From: Ptiloglossa arizonensis
Lineage: Eukaryota > Arthropoda > Insecta > Hymenoptera > Colletidae
Length of the DNA: 64,000 nucleotides
Reading direction: 5' to 3'
Assembly: GCF_051014685.1 (NCBI RefSeq)
Contig: NW_027478977.1
Coordinates: forward strand, 1-64,000
Below are positions 49,993 through 61,494 of this stretch, one piece after another. The position numbers and the translations under genes were made by a program. Within the stretch, counting starts at the first letter, position 1. Every line of letters begins with the position of its first letter. The notes below the pieces were generated by a model. The model was not told the origin of the DNA. It worked only from the letters and a program-made list of their open reading frames with translations, and did no database searches.

Positions 49993-51938
49993 GAAAATTT
50001 TGATGGTTTCTCAACCATTCCATAACTTCAAACACCCATATCTCGCGAGCGGATTGACGAACTCGAGAAATTCCTGTTGCACCTGAAAGCAGAAACCCGC
50101 CTTATTACAATGGCATGTGTATTTTTGGCCTAGGCCATAGTAGTTATTGGTTTCGATATCAGACTTGCGAAAATTTTGATGGTTTCTCAACCATTCCTTA
50201 ACTTCAAACACCCATATCTCGCGAACGGATTGACGAACTCGAGAAAATCCTGTTGCATCTGAAAGCAGAAACTCGCCCGATTACAACGGTATGTGTATTA
50301 TTGCCCTAGGCCATAGTAGTTATTGGTTTCGAGTATCAGACTTGCGAAACTTTTGATGGTTTCTTAACCATTCCATAACTTCATACACCCATATCTCGCG
50401 AACGGATTGACGAACTCGAGAAATTCCTGTTGCATCTGAAAGCAGAAACCCGCCTGATTACAATGGCATGTGTATTTTTGCCCTAGGCCATAGTAGTTAT
50501 TGGTTTCGAGTATCACACTTGCAATAATTTTGATTGTTTCACAACCATTCCATAACTTCAAACTCCCATATCTCGCGAACGAATTGACGAACTCGAGAAA
50601 TTCCTGTTGCATCTGAAAGTAGAAACTCGCCCGATTACAACGGTATGTGTATTTTTGTCCTAGGCCATAGTAGTTATTGGTTTCGAGTATCAGACTTGCG
50701 AAAATTTTGATGGTTTCTCAACCATTCCTTAACTTCAAACTCCCATATCTCGCGAACGGATTGACGAACTCGAGAAGTTCCTGTTGCATCTGAAAGCAGA
50801 AACTCGTCCGATTACAACGGTATGTGTATTTTTGCCCTAGGCCATAGTAGTCATTGGTTTCGAGTATCAGACTTGCGAAAATTTTGATGGTTTCTCAACC
50901 ATTCCTTAACTTCAAACTCCCATATCTCGCGAACGGATTGACGAACTCGAGAAAATCCTGTTGCATCTGAAAGCAGAAACTCGTCCGATTACAACGGTAT
51001 GTGTATTGTTGCCCTAGGCCATAGTAGTTATTGGTTTCGAGAATCAGACTTTCGAAAATTTTGATGGTTTCTCAACCATTCCTTAACTTCAAACTCCCAT
51101 ATCTCGCGAACGGATTGACGAACTCGAGAAATTCCTATTGCATCTGAAAGCAGAAAGTCGCCCGATTACAACGGTATGTGTATTTTTGCCCTAGGCCATA
51201 GTAGTTATTGGTTTCGAGTATCAGACTTGCGAAAATTTTGATGGTTTCTCAACCATTCCTTAATTTCAGACACCCATATCTCGCGAACGGGTTGTCGAAC
51301 TCGAGAAATTCCTGTTGCATCTGAAAGCAGAAACACGCCCGATTACAACAGTATGTGTATTTTTGCCCTAGGCCATAGTAGTTATTGGTTTCGAGTATCA
51401 GACTTGCGAAAATTTTGATGGTTTCTCAACCATTCCTTAACTTCAAACTCCCATATCTCGCGAACGGATTGTCGAACTCGACAAGTTCCTGTTGCATCTG
51501 AAAGCAGAAACACGCCCGATTACAACGGTATGTGTATTTTTGCCCTAGGCCATAGTAGTTATTGGTATAGAGTATCAGACTTGCGAAAACTTTGATGGTT
51601 TCTCAACCATTCCTTAACTTCAAACTCCCATATCTCGCGAACGGAATGAGGAACTCGAGAAATTCCTGTTGCATCTGAAAGCAGAAGCTCGCCCGATTAC
51701 AACCGTGTGTGTACTTTTCCCCTAGGCCATTCCACTTATTGGTTTCGAGTATCAGAATTGCGAAAATTTTGATGGTTTCTCAACCATTCCATAACTTCAA
51801 ACACCCATATCTCGCGAGCGGATTGACGAACTCGTGAAATTCCTGTTGCACCTGAAAGCAGAAACCCGCCTGATTACAGTGGCATGTGTATTTTTGCCCT
51901 AGGCCATAGTAGTTATTGGTTTCGAGTACCAGACTTGC
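49993..51938 (+). repeat. Block D 11-monomer variant (1,946 bp), lacking D2-D4
   Basis: D1 (49993-50168) is followed directly by D5 (CTTAACTTCAAACACCC, TATTATTGCCCTAGG). D6, D7, D8, the two extra monomers (GAGAATCAGACTTTCG at 51039), D9, D10, D11 and D12 follow. D12 near 51820-51890 has GAAATTCCTGTTGCACC and CCCGCCTGATTACAGTGG where other copies have TTCCTCTTGC and AACAAGCC, so it looks partly converted. Confidence 0.88.
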
Positions 51939-54238
51939 GAAAATTTTGATGGTTTCTCAACCATTCCATAACTTCAAACACCCATATCTCGCGAGCGGAT
52001 TGACGAACACGAGAAATTCCTGTTGCACCTGAAAGCAGAAACCCGCCTTATTACAATGGCATGTGTATTTTTGCCCTAGGCCATAGTAGTTATTGGTTTC
52101 GATATCAGACTTGCGAAAATTTTGATGGTTTCTCAACCATTCCTTAAATTCAGACTCCCATATCTCGCGAACGGATTGTCGCACTCGAGTAATTCCTGTT
52201 GCATCTGAAAGCAGAAACACGCCCGATTACAACGGTATGTGTATTTTTGCCCTAGGCCATAGTAGTTATTGGTATCGAGTATCAGACTTGCGAAAATTTT
52301 GATGGTTTCTCAACCATTCCTTAATTTCAGACTCCCATATCTCGCGAACGGATTGACGAACTCGAGAAATTCCTGTTGCATGTGAAAGTAGAAACTCGCC
52401 CGATTACAACGGTATGTGTATTTTTGCCCTAGGCCATAGTAGTTATTGGTTTCGAGTACCAGACTTGCGAAAATTTTGATGGTTTCCCAACCATTCCTTA
52501 ACTTCAAACTCCCATATCTCGCGAACGGATTGACGAACTCGAGAAGTTCCTGTTGCATCTGAAAGCAGAAACTCGTCCGATTACAACGGTATGTGTATTT
52601 TTGCCCTAGGCCATAGTAGTCATTGGTTTCGAGTATCAGACTTGCGAAAATTTTGATGGTTTCTCAACCATTCCTTAACTTCAAACTCCCATATCTCGCG
52701 AACGGATTGACGAACTCGAGAAAATCCTGTTGCATCTGAAAGCAGAAACCCGCCTGATTACAATGGCATGTGTATTTTTACCCTAGGCCATAGTAGTTAT
52801 TGGTATCGAGTATCAGACTTGCGAAAATTTTGACGGTTTCTCAAACATTCCTTAACTTCAAACTCCCTTATCTCGCGAACGGAATGTGGAACTCGAGAAA
52901 TTCCTGTTGCATCTGAAAGCAGAAACTCGCCCGATTACAAACGTGTGTGTACTTTTCCCCTAGGCCATTCCACTTATTGGTTTCGAGTATCAGACTTGCG
53001 AAAATTTGGATGGTTTCTCAACCATTCCTTAACTTCAAACACCCATATCTCGCGAACGGATTGACGAACTCGAGAAAATCCTGTTGCATCTGAAAGCAGA
53101 AACTCGCCCGATTACAACGGTATGTGTATTATTGCCCTAGGCCATAGTAGTTATTGGTTTCGAGTATCAGACCTGCGAAAATTTTGATGGTTTCTCAACC
53201 ATTCCTTAACTTCAAACTCCCATATCTCGCGAACGGATTGACGAACTCGAGAAGTTCCTGTTGCATCTGAAAGCAGAAACTCGTCCGATTACAACGGTAT
53301 GTGTATTTTTGCCCTAGGCCATAGTAGTCATTGGTTTCGAGTATCAGACTTGCGAAAATTTTGATGGTTTCTCAACCATTCCTTAACTTCAAACTCCCAT
53401 ATCTCGCGAACGGATTGACGAACTCGAGAAAATCCTGTTGCATCTGAAAGCAGAAACTCGTCCGATTACAACGGTATGTGTATTGTTGCCCTAGGCCATA
53501 GTAGTTATTGGTTTCGAGAATCAGACTTTCGAAAATTTTGATGGTTTCTCAACCATTCCTTAACTTCAAACTCCCATATCTCGCGAACGGATTGACGAAC
53601 TCGAGAAATTCCTATTGCATCTGAAAGCAGAAAGTCGCCCGATTACAACGGTATGTGTATTTTTGCCCTAGGCCATAGTAGTTATTGGTTTCGAGTATCA
53701 GACTTGCGAAAATTTTGATGGTTTCTCAACCATTCCTTAATTTCAGACACCCATATCTCGCGAACGGGTTGTCGAACTCGAGAAATTCCTGTTGCATCTG
53801 AAAACAGAAACACGCCCGATTACAACAGTATGTGTATTTTTGCCCTAGGCCATAGTAGTTATTGGTTTCGAGTATCAGACTTGCGAAAATTTTGATGGTT
53901 TCTCAACCATTCCTTAACTTCAAACTCCCATATCTCGCGAACGGATTGTCGAACTCGACAAGTTCCTGTTGCATCTGAAAGCAGAAACACGCCCGATTAC
54001 AACGGTATGTGTATTTTTGCCCTAGGCCATAGTAGTTATTGGTATAGAGTATCAGACTTGCGAAAACTTTGATGGTTTCTCAACCATTCCTTAACTTCAA
54101 ACTCCCATATCTCGCGAACGGAATGAGGAACTCGAGAAATTCCTGTTGCATCTGAAAGCAGAAGCTCGCCCGATTACAACCGTGTGTGTACTTTTCCCCT
54201 AGGCCATTCCACTTATTGGTTTCGAGTATCAGAATTGC
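51939..54238 (+). repeat. Block D right end, reshuffled monomers
   Basis: D1 and a variant D2 (CTCGAGTAATTCC), then monomers with GCATGTGAAAGTAG, GGTTTCCCAACC and AGTCATTGG. A D6/D3-like chimera follows (CCCGCCTGATTACAATGG followed by TTTTTACCCTAGG), then D4, D5, an AGTCATTGG monomer, the two extra monomers (GAGAATCAGACTTTCG at 53516), D9, D10 and D11. The expected D12 is replaced at 54239 by a block E monomer. Class order is largely D-like, but no unit repeats cleanly. Confidence 0.82.
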
Positions 54239-55770
54239 GAAAATTTTGATGGTTTCTCAACCATTCCTTAACTTCAAACTCCCATATCTCGCGAACGGAT
54301 TGACGAACTCGAGAAAATCCTGTTGCATCTGAAAGTAGAAACTCGCCCGATTACAACGGTATGTGTATTTTTGCCCTAGGCCATAGTTGTTATTGGTTTC
54401 GAGTATCAGACTTGCGAAAATTTTGATGGTTTCTCAAACATTCCTTCACTTCAAACTCCCATATCTCGCGAACGGAATGAGGAACTCGAGAAATTCCTGT
54501 TGCATCTGAAAGCAGAAACACGCCCGATTACAACGGTATGTGTATTTTTGTCCTAGGCCATAGTAGTTATTGGTTTCGAGTATCAGACTTGCGAAAATTT
54601 TGATGGTTTCTCAACCATTCCTTAACTTCAAACTCCCATATCTCGCGAACGGATTGACGAACTCGAGAAGTTCCTGTTGCATCTGAAAGCAGAAACTCGT
54701 CCGATTACAACGGTATGTGTATTTTTGCCCTAGGCCATAGTAGTCATTGGTTTCGAGTATCAGACTTGCGAAAATTTTGATGGTTTCTCAACCATTCCTT
54801 AACTTCAAACTCCCATATCTCGCGATCGGATTGACGAACTCGAGAAAATCCTGTTGCACCTGAAAGTAGAAACTCGCCCGATTACAACGGTATGTGTATT
54901 TTTGCCCTAGGCCATAGTACTTATTGGTATCGAGTATCAGACTTGCGAAATTTTGATGGTTTCTCAACCATTCCTTAACTTCAAACTCCCATATCTCGCG
55001 AATGGAATGAGGAACTCGAGAAATTCCTGTTGCATCTGAAAGCAGAAACTCGCCCGATTACAACCGTGTGTGTACTATTCCCCTAGGCAATTCCACTTAT
55101 TGGTTTCGAGTATCAGACTTGCGAAAATTTTGATGGTTTCTCAACCATTCCTTAACTTCAAACTCCCATATCTCGCGAACGGATTGACGAAATCGAGAAA
55201 AACCTGTTGCATCTGAAAGCAGAAACTCGCCCGATTACAACGGTATGTGTATTTTTGTCCTAGGCCATAGTAGTTATTGGTTTCGAGTGTCAGACTTGCG
55301 AAAATTTTGATTGTTTCTCAACCATTCCTTAACTTCAGTCTCCCATATCTCGCGAACGGATTGTCGAACTCGAGAAATTCTTGTTGCACCTGAAAGCAGA
55401 AACACCCCCGATTACAACGGTATGTGTATTTTTGCCCTAGGCCATAGTAGTTATTGGTTTCGAGTATCAGACTTGCGAAAATTTTGATGGTTTCTCAACC
55501 ATTCCTTAACTTCAAACTCCCATATCTCGCGAACGGATTGACGAACTCGAGAAATGCCTGTTGCATCTGAAAGTAGGAACTCGCCCGATTAAAACGGTAT
55601 GTGTATTTTTGTCCTAGGCCATAGTAGTTATTGGTTTCGAGTATCAGACTTGCGAAAATTTTGATGGTTTCTCAACCATTCCTTAACTTCAAACTCCCAT
55701 ATCTCGCGAACGGATTGACGAACTCGAGAAATGCCTGTTGCATCTGAAAGTAGGAACTCGCCCGATTAAA
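54239..55770 (+). repeat. Block E, left part
   Basis: Monomers dominated by GAAAGTAGAAACTCG and CACGCCCG classes, with ATAGTTGTTATT, CAAACATTCCTTCACTTC and GAATGAGG types. One monomer lacks a base in the A tract (GCGAAATTTTGATGG near 54945). A monomer with AACACCCCCG at 55401 has a counterpart at 63366, exactly 7,965 bp (45 monomers) downstream. Confidence 0.82.
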
Positions 55771-55830
55771 ACGGTATGTGTATTTTTGTCCTAGGCCATA
55801 GTAGTTATTGGTTTCGAGTGTCAGACTTGC
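55477..55830 (+). repeat. Directly repeated single monomer
   Basis: Monomers 55477-55653 and 55654-55830 share GAGAAATGCC, GAAAGTAGGAACTCG and GATTAAAACGG, the last two of which I saw nowhere else. They differ only near the end (GAGTATCAG against GAGTGTCAG). Adjacent near-identical monomers are rare in this window and mark a very recent one-monomer duplication. Confidence 0.9.
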
Positions 55831-57306
55831 GAAAATTTTGATTGTTTCTCAACCATTCCTTAATTTCAGTCTCCCATATCTCGCGAACGGATTGTCGAAC
55901 TCGAGAAATTCTTGTTGCATCTGAAAGCAGAAACACGCCCGATTACAACGGTATGTGTATTTTTGCCCTAGGCCATAGTTGTTATTGGTTTCGAGTATCA
56001 GACTTGCGAAAATTTTGATGGTTTCTCAACCATTCCTTAATTTCAGTCTCCCATATCTCTCGAACGGATTGTCGAACTCGAGAAATTCTTGTTGCATCTG
56101 AAGGCAGAAACACGCCCGATTACAACGGTATGCGTATTTTTGCCCTAGGCCATAGTAGTTAATGGTTTCGAGTATCAGACTTGCGAACATTTTGATGGTT
56201 TCTCAACCATTCCTTAACTTCAAACTCCCATATCTCGCGAACGGATTGACGAACTCGAGAAATGCCTGTTGCATCTGAAAGTAGAAACTCGCCCGATTAC
56301 AACGGTATGTGTATTTTTTCCCTAGGCCATGGTAGTTATTGGTTTCGAGTATCAGACTTGCGAAAATTTTGATGGTTTCTCAAACATTCCTTCACTTCAA
56401 ACTCCCATATCTCGCGAACGGAATGAGGAACTCGAGAAATTCCTGTTGCATCTGAAAGCAGAAACACGCCCGATTACAACGGTATGTGTATTTTTGTCCT
56501 AGGCCATAGTAGTCATTGGTTTCGAGTATCAGACTTGCGAAAATTTTGATGGTTTCTCAACCATTCCTTAAATTCAAGCTCCCATATCTCGCGAACCGAT
56601 TGACGAACTCGAGAAATTCCTGTTGCATCTGAAAGTAGAAACTCGCCCGATTACAAAGCTATGTGTATTTTTCCCCTAGGCTATTCCACTTATTGGTTTC
56701 GAGTATAAGACTTGCGAAAATTTTGATGGTTTCTCAACCATTCCTTAACTTCAAACTCCCATATCTCGCGAACGGATTGACGAACTCGAGAAATGCCTGT
56801 TGCATCTGAAAGTAGAAACTCGCCCGATTACAACGGTATGTGTATTTTTGCCCTAGGCCATAGTAGTTATTGGTTTCGAGTATCAGACTTGCGAAAATTT
56901 TGATGGTTTCTCAACCATTCCGTGACTTCAAACACCCATATCTCGCGAACGGATTGACGAACTAGAGAAATTCCTGTTGCATCTGAAAGCAGAAACCCGC
57001 CTGATTACAATGGCATGTGTATTTTTGCCCTAGGCCATAGTAGGTATTGGTTTCGAGTATCACACTTGCGAAAATTTTGATGGTTTCTCAACCATTCCTT
57101 AACTTCAAACTCCCATATCTCGCGAACGGATTGACGAACTCGAGAAAATCCTGTTGCACCTGAAATTAGAAACTCGCCCGATTACAACGGTATGTGTATT
57201 TTTGCCCTAGGCCATAGTACTTATTGGTATCGAGTATCAGACTTGCGAAAATTTTGATGGTTTCTCAACCATTCCTTAACTTCAAACTCCCATATCTCGC
57301 GAACGG
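55771..57306 (+). repeat. Block E segmental duplication, left copy (offset 3,009 bp)
   Basis: About 1.54 kb that reappears at 58780-60315, exactly 17 monomers away. Diagnostic shared features are GAGTGTCAG (55816/58825), CATATCTCTCGAACGG (TTTCAGTCTC at 56041/59050), TATGCGTATTTTTG with GCGAACATTTTG, and CCGTGACTTCAAACACCC (56921/59930). Only a handful of base differences were noticed, e.g. AGTCATTGG here near 56512 against AGTTATAGG. Confidence 0.9.
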
Positions 57307-57954
57307 ATTGACGAACTCGAGAAAATCCTGTTGCACCTGAAAGTAGAAACTCGCCCGATTACAACGGTATGTGTATTTTTGCCCTAGGCCATAGTACTTA
57401 TTGGTATCGAGTATCAGACTTGCGAAAATTTTGATGGTTTCTCAACCATTCCTTAACTTCAAACTCCCATACCTCGCGAACGGAATGAGGAACTCGAGAA
57501 ATTCCTGTTGCATCTGAAAGCAGAAACTCGCCCGATTACAACCGTGTGTGTACTATTCCCCTAGGCAATTCCACTTATTGGTTTCGAGTATCAGACTTGC
57601 GAAAATTTTGATGGTTTCTCAACCATTCCTTAACTTCAAACTCCCATATCTCGCGAACGGATTGACGAACTCGAGAAAATCCTGTTGCACCTGAAAGTAG
57701 AAACTCGCCCGATTACAACGGTATGTGTATTTTTGCCCTAGGCCAGAGTACTTATTGGTATCGAGTATCAGACTTGCGAAAATTTTGATGGTTTCTCAAC
57801 CATTCCTTAACTTCAAACTCCCATATCTCGCGAACGGAATGAGGAACTCGAGAAATTCCTGTTGCATCTGAAAGCAGAAACTCGCCCGATTACAACCGTG
57901 TGTGTACTATTCCCCTAGGCAATTCCACTTATTCGTTTCGAGTATCAGACTTGC
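57247..57954 (+). repeat. Two-monomer (354 bp) tandem duplication
   Basis: The pair 57247-57600 is repeated at 57601-57954. The first member has GAAAATCCTGTTGCACC with AGTACTTATTGGTATCGAG; the second has GAATGAGG, ACAACCGTGTG and TACTATTCCCCTAGGCAATT. Differences include CCATAGTAC against CCAGAGTAC and ATTGGTTTCG against ATTCGTTTCG. The monomer just before 57247 is a further copy of the first member (GAAATTAG variant). Confidence 0.9.
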
Positions 57955-58779
57955 GAAAATTTTGATGGTTTCTCAACCATTCCTTAACTTCAAACTCCCA
58001 TATCTCGCGAACGGATTGACGAACTCGAGAAAATCCTGTTGCATCTGAAAGTAGAAACTCGCCCGATTACAACGGTATGTGTACTATTCCCCTAGGCTAT
58101 TCCACTTATTGGTTTCGAGTATCAGACTTGCGAAAATTTTGATGGTTTCTCAACCATTCCTTAACTTCAAACTCCCATATCTCGCGAACGGATTGACGAA
58201 CTCGAGAAAATCCTGTTGCATCTGAAAGTAGAAACTCGCCCGATTACAACGGTATGTGTATTTTTGCCCTAGGCCATAGTAGTTATTGGTTTCGAGTATC
58301 AGACTTGCGAAAATTTTGATGGTTTCTCAAACATTCCTTCACTTCAAACTCCCATATCTCGCGAACGGAATGAGGAACTCGAGAAATTCCTGTTGCATCT
58401 GAAAGCAGAAACACGCCCGATTACAACGGTATGTGTATTTTTGTCCTAGGCCATAGTAGTTATTGGTTTCGAGTATCAGACTTGCGAAAATTTTGATGGT
58501 TTCTCAACCATTCCTTAAATTCAAACTCCCATATCTCGCGAACCGATTGACGAACTCGAGAAATTCCTGTTGCATCTGAAAGTAGAAACTCGCCCGATTA
58601 CAACGGTATGTGTATTTTTCCCCTAGGCCATTGTAGTTATCGGTTTCGAGTATCAGACTTGCGAAAATTTTGATTGTTTCTAAACCATTCCTTAATTTCA
58701 GTCTCCCATATCTCACGAACGGATTGTCGAACACGAGAAATTCCTGTTGCATCTGAAAGGAGAAACACGCCCGATTACA
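57955..58779 (+). repeat. Block E monomers preceding the right-hand 17-mer copy
   Basis: E5 (TACTATTCCCCTAGGCTATT), E6, E7 (CTTCACTTC with GAATGAGG), E8 (GCGAACCGATT) and an E9-like monomer (CTCACGAACGG, GAAAGGAGAAACACG). They correspond to 60433-61257 at +2,478 bp (14 monomers). ATTCGTTTCG just upstream (57931) and at 60409 confirms the offset. Confidence 0.85.
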
Positions 58780-60315
58780 ACGGTATGTGTATTTTTGTCC
58801 TAGGCCATAGTAGTTATTGGTTTCGAGTGTCAGACTTGCGAAAATTTTGATTGTTTCTCAACCATTCCTTAATTTCAGTCTCCCATATCTCGCGAACGGA
58901 TTGTCGAACTCGAGAAATTCTTGTTGCATCTGAAAGCAGAAACACGCCCGATTACAACGGTATGTGTATTTTTGCCCTAGGCCATAGTTGTTATTGGTTT
59001 CGAGTATCAGACTTGCGAAAATTTTGATGGTTTCTCAACCATTCCTTAATTTCAGTCTCCCATATCTCTCGAACGGATTGTCGAACTCGAGAAATTCTTG
59101 TTGCATCTGAAGGCAGAAACACGCCCGATTACAACGGTATGCGTATTTTTGCCCTAGGCCATAGTAGTTAATGGTTTCGAGTATCAGACTTGCGAACATT
59201 TTGATGGTTTCTCAACCATTCCTTAACTTCAAACTCCCATATCTCGCGAACGGATTGACGAACTCGAGAAATGCCTGTTGCATCTGAAAGTAGAAACTCG
59301 CCCGATTACAACGGTATGTGTATTTTTTCCCTAGGCCATGGTAGTTATTGGTTTCGAGTATCAGACTTGTGAAAATTTTGATGGTTTCTCAAACATTCCT
59401 TCACTTCAAACTCCCATATCTCGCGAACGGAATGAGGAACTCGAGAAATTCCTGTTGCATCTGAAAGCAGAAACACGCCCGATTACAACGGTATGTGTAT
59501 TTTTGTCCTAGGCCATAGTAGTTATAGGTTTCGAGTATCAGACTTGCGAAAATTTTGATGGTTTCTCAACCATTCCTTAAATTCAAGCTCCCATATCTCG
59601 CGAACCGATTGACGAACTCGAGAAATTCCTGTTGCATCTGAAAGTAGAAACTCGCCCGATTACAAAGCTATGTGTATTTTTCCCCTAGGCTATTCCACTT
59701 ATTGGTTTCGAGTATCAGACTTGCGAAAATTTTGATGGTTTCTCAACCATTCCTTAACTTCAAACTCCCATATCTCGCGAACGGATTGACGAACTCGAGA
59801 AATGCCTGTTGCATCTGAAAGTAGAAACTCGCCCGATTACAACGGTATGTGTATTTTTGCCCTAGGCCATAGTAGTTATTGGTTTCGAGTATCAGACTTG
59901 CGAAAATTTTGATGGTTTCTCAACCATTCCGTGACTTCAAACACCCATATCTCGCGAACGGATTGACGAACTAGAGAAATTCCTGTTGCATCTGAAAGCA
60001 GAAACCCGCCTGATTACAATGGCATGTGTATTTTTGCCCTAGGCCATAGTAGGTATTGGTTTCGAGTATCACACTTGCGAAAATTTTGATGGTTTCTCAA
60101 CCATTCCTTAACTTCAAACTCCCATATCTCGCGAACGGATTGACGAACTCGAGAAAATCCTGTTGCACCTGAAAGTAGAAACTCGCCCGATTACAACGGT
60201 ATGTGTATTTTTGCCCTAGGCCATAGTACTTATTGGTATCGAGTATCAGACTTGCGAAAATTTTGATGGTTTCTCAACCATTCCTTAACTTCAAACTCCC
60301 ATATCTCGCGAACGG
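58780..60315 (+). repeat. Block E segmental duplication, right copy
   Basis: Partner of 55771-57306. It differs in joining directly to the E4 monomer (GAATGAGG, about 60307), where the left copy has an additional E3 monomer. Its last ~620 bp also form the start of the 9-monomer tandem pair. Confidence 0.9.
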
Positions 60316-61291
60316 AATGAGGAACTCGAGAAATTCCTGTTGCATCTGAAAGCAGAAACTCGCCCGATTACAACCGTGTGTGTACTATTCCCCTAGGCAA
60401 TTCCACTTATTCGTTTCGAGTATCAGACTTGCGAAAATTTTGATGGTTTCTCAACCATTCCTTAACTTCAAACTCCCATATCTCGCGAACGGATTGACGA
60501 ACTCGAGAAAATCCTGTTGCATCTGAAAGTAGAAACTCGCCCGATTACAACGGTATGTGTACTATTCCCCTAGGCTATTCCACTTATTGGTTTCGAGTAT
60601 CAGACTTGCGAAAATTTTGATGGTTTCTCAACCATTCCTTAACTTCAAACTCCCATATCTCGCGAACGGATTGACGAACTCGAGAAAATCCTGTTGCATC
60701 TGAAAGTAGAAACTCGCCCGATTACAACGGTATGTGTATTTTTGCCCTAGGCCATAGTTGTTATTGGTTTCGAGTATCAGACTTGCGAAAATTTTGATGG
60801 TTTCTCAAACATTCCTTCACTTCAAACTCCCATATCTCGCGAACGGAATGAGGAACTCGAGAAATTCCTGTTGCATCTGAAAGCAGAAACACGCCCGATT
60901 ACAACGGTATGTGTATTTTTGTCCTAGGCCATAGTAGTTATTGGTTTCGAGTATCAGACTTGCGAAAATTTTGATTGTTTCTCAACCATTCCTTAAATTC
61001 AAACTCCCATATCTCGCGAACCGATTGACGAACTCGAGAAATTCCTGTTGCATCTGAAAGTAGAAAGTCGCCCGATTACAACGGTATGTGTATTTTTCCC
61101 CTAGGCCATTGTAGTTATCGGTTTCGAGTATCAGACTTGCGAAAATTATGATTGTTTCTCAACCATTCCTTAAGTTCAGTCTCCCATATCTCACGAACGG
61201 ATTGTCGAACACGTGAAATTCCTGTTGCATCTGAAAGGAGAAACACGCCCGATTACAACGGTATGTGTATTTTTGCCCTACGCCATAGTAG
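59699..61291 (+). repeat. Block E 9-monomer HOR, copy 1 (1,593 bp)
   Basis: Nine monomers in order. E1 GAGAAATGCCTG; E2 CCGTGACTTC with GAACTAGAG and AGTAGGTATTGG; E3 GTTGCACCTGAAAGTAG with AGTACTTATT; E4 GAATGAGG with CTAGGCAATT; E5 CTAGGCTATT; E6 ATAGTTGTTATT; E7 CTTCACTTC with GTCCTAGG; E8 GCGAACCGATT with GTAGTTATCGG; E9 GCGAAAATTATGATTG with CTACGCCATAG at 61278. The same markers recur at exactly +1,593. Confidence 0.93.
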
Positions 61292-61317
61292 TTATTGGTT
61301 TCGAGTATCAGACTTGC

Positions 61318-61494
61318 GAAAATTTTGATGGTTTCTCAACCATTCCTTAACTTCAAACTCCCATATCTCGCGAACGGATTGACGAACTCGAGAAATGCCT
61401 GTTGCATCTGAAAGTAGAAACTCGCCCGATTACAACGGTATGTGTATTTTTGCCCTAGGCCATAGTAGTTATTGGTTTCGAGTATCAGACTTGC
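61318..61494 (+). repeat. Representative 177 bp monomer
   Basis: One near-consensus monomer, taken from GAAAATTTTG to the base before the next GAAAATTTTG. Landmarks by monomer position are: an A/T tract at 1-10, TCGCGA (NruI site) at 51-56, CTCGAG (XhoI site) at 70-75, CGCCCGATTACAACGG around 107-121, GTATGTGTAT at 121-130, CCTAGG (AvrII site) at 137-142 and TTTCGAGTATCAG near 160. The three palindromic sites are kept in most monomers across the window, so single digests should give a 177 bp ladder. My count of a consensus gives 34 G, 40 C and 10 CpG. The variable positions that define monomer classes cluster at about 25-60, 70-120 and 125-150. The phase chosen here is arbitrary. Confidence 0.95.
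61424..61440 (-). other. CENP-B-box-like 17-mer, weak match
   Basis: Read on the minus strand this is TACCGTTGTAATCGGGC. The mammalian CENP-B box core is NTTCGNNNNANNCGGGN. Here the CG, the central A and CGGG match, but the two leading T positions read A and C, so seven of nine core bases agree. The site recurs in most monomers in the same register, although many classes change it further (CACCCG, CGTCCG, ACAACCGTG). I saw no copy that restores the full core. It may be chance resemblance; binding by a CENP-B-like protein is speculative. Confidence 0.2.

Noticed and set aside
11443..58752. Many open frames of 66-87 codons on both strands, with the same peptides recurring
   Set aside because: They follow the 177 bp (59-codon) period exactly, start and stop at monomer-class variants, overlap each other on opposite strands, and have no promoter, start context or domain I recognise. 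They are by-products of the repeat.
61438..61460. GTATGT followed by a T-rich run and CCCTAG, resembling intron ends
   Set aside because: The two are about 20 bp apart, far too short for an intron, and recur in almost every monomer.
61478..61494. Plus-strand TTTCGAGTATCAGACTTGCG as a CENP-B box
   Set aside because: It has TTCG but lacks the central A at the required place and the CGGG end.
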